DNA from: Rhizobiaceae bacterium
GTDB taxonomy: Bacteria > Pseudomonadota > Alphaproteobacteria > Rhizobiales > Rhizobiaceae
Assembly (NCBI GenBank): GCA_020696915.1
Contig: JAJFMR010000052.1
Coordinates: forward strand, 1-11,758
Length of the DNA stretch: 11,758 bases
Direction: 5' to 3'
Shown here: positions 9,977-11,758 of the stretch, piece after piece
Layout of the letters: the number at the start of each line of letters is the position of its first letter
How positions within the stretch are numbered: the stretch's first letter is position 1
Position numbers and translations under genes: made by a program
Notes under the pieces: model-generated
Database searches by the model: none
Seen by the model: the letters and a program-made list of their open reading frames with translations, nothing else
What the model was told of the DNA's origin: nothing

Positions 9977-10779
9977 GTCGTTCGCTCCCGTTCAGCCGGA
10001 CGAATGGTTTGCCCCTGTCGCTGCCGGTCCGGCACCGCAAGCGTTTCCCCGGTGATCATGCCGATCACCGCATCGGGGCTCGTTTCACTGGTCGGCACGT
10101 CGCCCGCAACGACGCCCTGGCGAATTACCACGATCCGGTCGGCGACCTGGAAGGCCTGCTGCATGATGTGGGTGATGATGACGACGCCGATGCCCTGTTT
10201 CGCCACCTGGCGGATCATGGCGAGGCCGCGCCGGGTCTGCTCGACGCCCAGCGCTGCGAACGGCTCGTCCAGGAGGACGAGCTTGCCACCCCAGTGGACG
10301 AACCGGTTGAGCTCGATGGCCTGGCGCTGGCCGCCGGACAGATGCTCGACCTTCGTGCGCAGTGACGGGATCCGGGTCCCGGCGTCGGCGAGCGCCTTCC
10401 CCGCCACCCGTTCCATTGCCGTCTCGTCGAGAACGGGCACGCCGAGCACCTTGCGCGTGATCTCGCGTCCCATGAAGAAATTCGCCACGACGTCGACATT
10501 GGTGCAGAGCGACAGGTCCTGATAGACCGTTTCGATGCCCGCCGCCTTGGCCTCCGCCGGAGTTTTGGCGAGGAACTCCCTGCCTTCGAAGAGCATGCGG
10601 CCGGAGGTCGGCTCCAGCCCGCCCGCGATGATCTTGACCAGCGTCGATTTTCCCGCCCCGTTGTCGCCGAGCAGAGCGACGACCTCACCCCTGCCGATCG
10701 AAAAGCTGATCCCCTTCAGCGCTTCGATCGCGCCGTATCTTCTGCTGATGTCATCCAGGACCAGCAGCGGTTCGCTCAA
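9973..10779 (-). CDS. Sugar ABC transporter ATP-binding protein (single-domain, FrcA type)
   Basis: This 268-residue protein has one nucleotide-binding domain, unlike the double-domain RbsA, and resembles rhizobial FrcA. Walker A is GDNGAGKST (38-46), the Q-loop is Gln87 in ETVYQDLSL, the signature is LSGGQ (147-151), Walker B is KLVLLDEP (166-173) and the switch His is His204. The segments GIETVYQ and DEPxAALGV are typical of this branch, with Phe174 replacing the usual Thr. I place the start at a TTG preceded by GGAGG at eight bases, which gives the family-like opening MSEPLLVLDD. A GTG ten codons upstream (10809) is the alternative. It powers import through the permease at the inner face of the membrane. 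It is the first gene of the operon, and its stop overlaps the next start. Confidence 0.93.
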   Translation of the reverse strand: MSEPLLVLDDISRRYGAIEALKGISFSIGRGEVVALLGDNGAGKSTLVKIIAGGLEPTSGRMLFEGREFLAKTPAEAKAAGIETVYQDLSLCTNVDVVANFFMGREITRKVLGVPVLDETAMERVAGKALADAGTRIPSLRTKVEHLSGGQRQAIELNRFVHWGGKLVLLDEPFAALGVEQTRRGLAMIRQVAKQGIGVVIITHIMQQAFQVADRIVVIRQGVVAGDVPTSETSPDAVIGMITGETLAVPDRQRQGQTIRPAERERTT

Positions 10780-10917
10780 CAGGCCATCCTCCCGCCGCCG
10801 GCATGTCACGGTGCGTTATCTCTACCGTACGTCGGCGCAGAAAGTGTCGCACCAAAATAATCGACGAGCGGGGGACAACTGCGCCACTGGGGAAATCCGC
10901 TACGTCAGTGTCCGGCG
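10780..10917 (-). promoter_or_regulatory. Presumed promoter region of the sugar-transport operon
   Basis: This 138-bp gap lies between the lytic transglycosylase stop and the ATPase TTG, and it is the most likely place for the operon promoter and operator. It holds an AT-rich stretch at 10853-10861 and a short inverted repeat, ACGGT (10808-10812) and ACCGT (10824-10828). A possible -35/-10 pair on the minus strand, TTTCTG-N17-GATAAC, is weak. No GGAAC EcfG element is present. No regulator gene is in the window. Confidence 0.3.
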
Positions 10918-11571
10918 CTACCCCCGTCTGCGGATGCGGTCCCTGCCGAGCTCGGTCTCGTCCAGCAGCCCCATGCGCTTTGCATCGTAATAATAGCCGC
11001 TGGCGTAGAAGCGAACGGCACGATCCGTATCGCCCTGGGCCACCAGCCAGGCGCCGCGCAGATACTTGACGGCATATCTGAGGTTCGTCTCGGCATCGAG
11101 CAGCCCTCTGGCAGGCCCGTCGTAGCCCATGCCGCGCGCCGTTGCATGCCTGATCTGCATCAGCCCCCAATTGCCCTTGCTGTAGGCAGCGGGACGATAG
11201 TTGCTCTCCCGCCTGATGACCCGCCGAACCAGTGCCTCCGGAACGTCGTAGAGCGCGGCGTATTTGACGATGAGCCGGTCTAGGTTGGCGCGTTGGCCAT
11301 CGGCGATGCCGCGATCGGCGTCGCCGCCATCGACGCTCGCCGCGCTTTCGTCCTGCGTTGCGAGCGCGGCCATGACGACGTCTTCCGAAGCGCCCGATCT
11401 GGCGAAGGCCGGCATGGGCATTGTTTCGGGCAGATCGGCAGACGTTCCGCCGGCATAGGAATAGCCGCCGCCCGCCGGTACGCCGTCGTCGAGCGTCGTC
11501 GAGGTGCAGCCGGCGGCGACGACGGCCATGAGGACTGCACAAAGCAGCGATGGTCTCGAGATTGCAGGCAA
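10918..11571 (-). CDS. Lytic transglycosylase (SLT) domain lipoprotein
   Basis: This is a 217-residue protein from a TTG start, with GGAG seven bases upstream. It opens with a short lipoprotein signal (SLLCAVLMAVVAAGC) whose lipobox Cys is residue 22. A low-complexity linker of about 70 residues is followed by an SLT/goose-lysozyme-like domain (about 98-205). Its catalytic Glu is residue 122 in RRESNYRP, and the family motif GNWGLMQI follows. ARGMGYDGPA and NLRYAVKYLRGAW also fit. It would cleave peptidoglycan glycan strands from a membrane-anchored periplasmic position. The frame stays open to an ATG at 11754 and has another ATG at 11718, but those would put 47 or more extra residues before the signal peptide. 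It ends 138 bp before the sugar operon and is unlikely to share its function. Confidence 0.87.
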   Translation of the reverse strand: MPAISRPSLLCAVLMAVVAAGCTSTTLDDGVPAGGGYSYAGGTSADLPETMPMPAFARSGASEDVVMAALATQDESAASVDGGDADRGIADGQRANLDRLIVKYAALYDVPEALVRRVIRRESNYRPAAYSKGNWGLMQIRHATARGMGYDGPARGLLDAETNLRYAVKYLRGAWLVAQGDTDRAVRFYASGYYYDAKRMGLLDETELGRDRIRRRG

Positions 11572-11616
11572 CGCCCCGCTCCGGTCCGGTGGTTCCCCTT
11601 CCCCCCGACGGCCATC

Positions 11617-11622
11617 CTTATA
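11617..11622 (-). promoter_or_regulatory. Candidate -10 box for the lytic transglycosylase
   Basis: The minus strand reads TATAAG here, 45 bases before the TTG start, with TTGCCG upstream at a short 15-base spacing. If used, transcription begins downstream of both ATG codons at 11718 and 11754, which agrees with the TTG start. The evidence is weak. Confidence 0.22.
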
Positions 11623-11752
11623 CAGCAGGGGCTTTCCCGGCAATCCTCCGGAAATGGTACAAGGAAGACGACTCGGCAGGTTCCGGCAAGAATCGGGTGG
11701 CGCAATCGGCTGGCTCATGCGAAAATGTTCCTGCTTTGTACCTGAGGACGAC

Positions 11753-11758
11753 ATGCAA
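11753..11758 (+). CDS. Possible start of a divergent gene running off the window
   Basis: The last six bases are ATGCAA, preceded by a good ribosome binding site (GAGGA at 11744-11748). Only two codons are visible, so no product can be named. If real, the 181 bp between it and the lytic transglycosylase TTG would be a divergent promoter region. Confidence 0.3.

Noticed and set aside
10881..10918. Imperfect hairpin right after the lytic transglycosylase stop (CACTG/CAGTG plus GCGC/GCGC with a 4-nt bulge)
   Set aside because: It has a 16-nt loop, a bulge and no T-run, which is too weak to call a terminator.
11572..11600. GGAAC...CGTT on the minus strand near the lytic transglycosylase start, as an EcfG promoter
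   Set aside because: The spacing is 18 instead of 16-17 and the -10 overlaps the TTG start codon, so no leader or ribosome binding site would remain.

Overview
The window is high-GC DNA with long antisense shadow frames in the third codon position. It looks like an alphaproteobacterial chromosome, most likely Hyphomicrobiales (Rhizobium/Mesorhizobium-type). The reasons are a CarB with two insertions relative to the E. coli enzyme, a 'CACCTTCTCC' intergenic palindrome of the kind scattered through rhizobial genomes, two candidate EcfG (general stress response) promoters, and a CUT2 sugar transporter with a single-domain ATPase. There are no tRNAs, rRNAs, insertion sequences, CRISPR arrays or phage blocks. 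I infer the species range from these traits and have no database match.

Layout. Positions 1-717 (+) hold the 3' part of a membrane-anchored SH3b protein. Facing it, on the minus strand, are a YpfJ-type zinc metallopeptidase (802-1707) and, upstream of that, a 61-residue lysine/arginine-rich protein (1818-2003). The divergent spacer 2004-2208 carries an EcfG-type promoter for the small protein, two mutually exclusive hairpins, and a possible -10 box for carB. carB (2209-5715, +) encodes the large subunit of carbamoyl-phosphate synthetase. It is followed by a 175-residue DUF2945/Tudor-type protein (5787-6314, +), which has a strong ribosome binding site and a near-consensus EcfG promoter of its own.

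The rest of the minus strand, read right to left, holds a small lytic-transglycosylase lipoprotein (10918-11571) and then a tight five-gene operon. Its order is sugar ABC ATPase (9973-10779), periplasmic binding protein (8936-9976, ATGA overlap), permease (7781-8776), NAD-type short-chain dehydrogenase (7003-7773) and GNAT acetyltransferase (6345-6992). The three transporter parts would import a sugar or polyol, the dehydrogenase would oxidise it or an early intermediate, and the acetyltransferase role is unknown. The only sizeable gap inside the operon follows the binding-protein gene and holds an 11-bp-stem palindrome, which could stabilise the upstream message and give the binding protein in excess over the permease.

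The most interesting signals are the two candidate EcfG promoters flanking carB, the Tudor plus 'WGGDPGR' fusion protein, and the transporter/dehydrogenase/acetyltransferase operon of unknown substrate. Nothing here is clearly a wholly new system; most genes belong to recognisable families.
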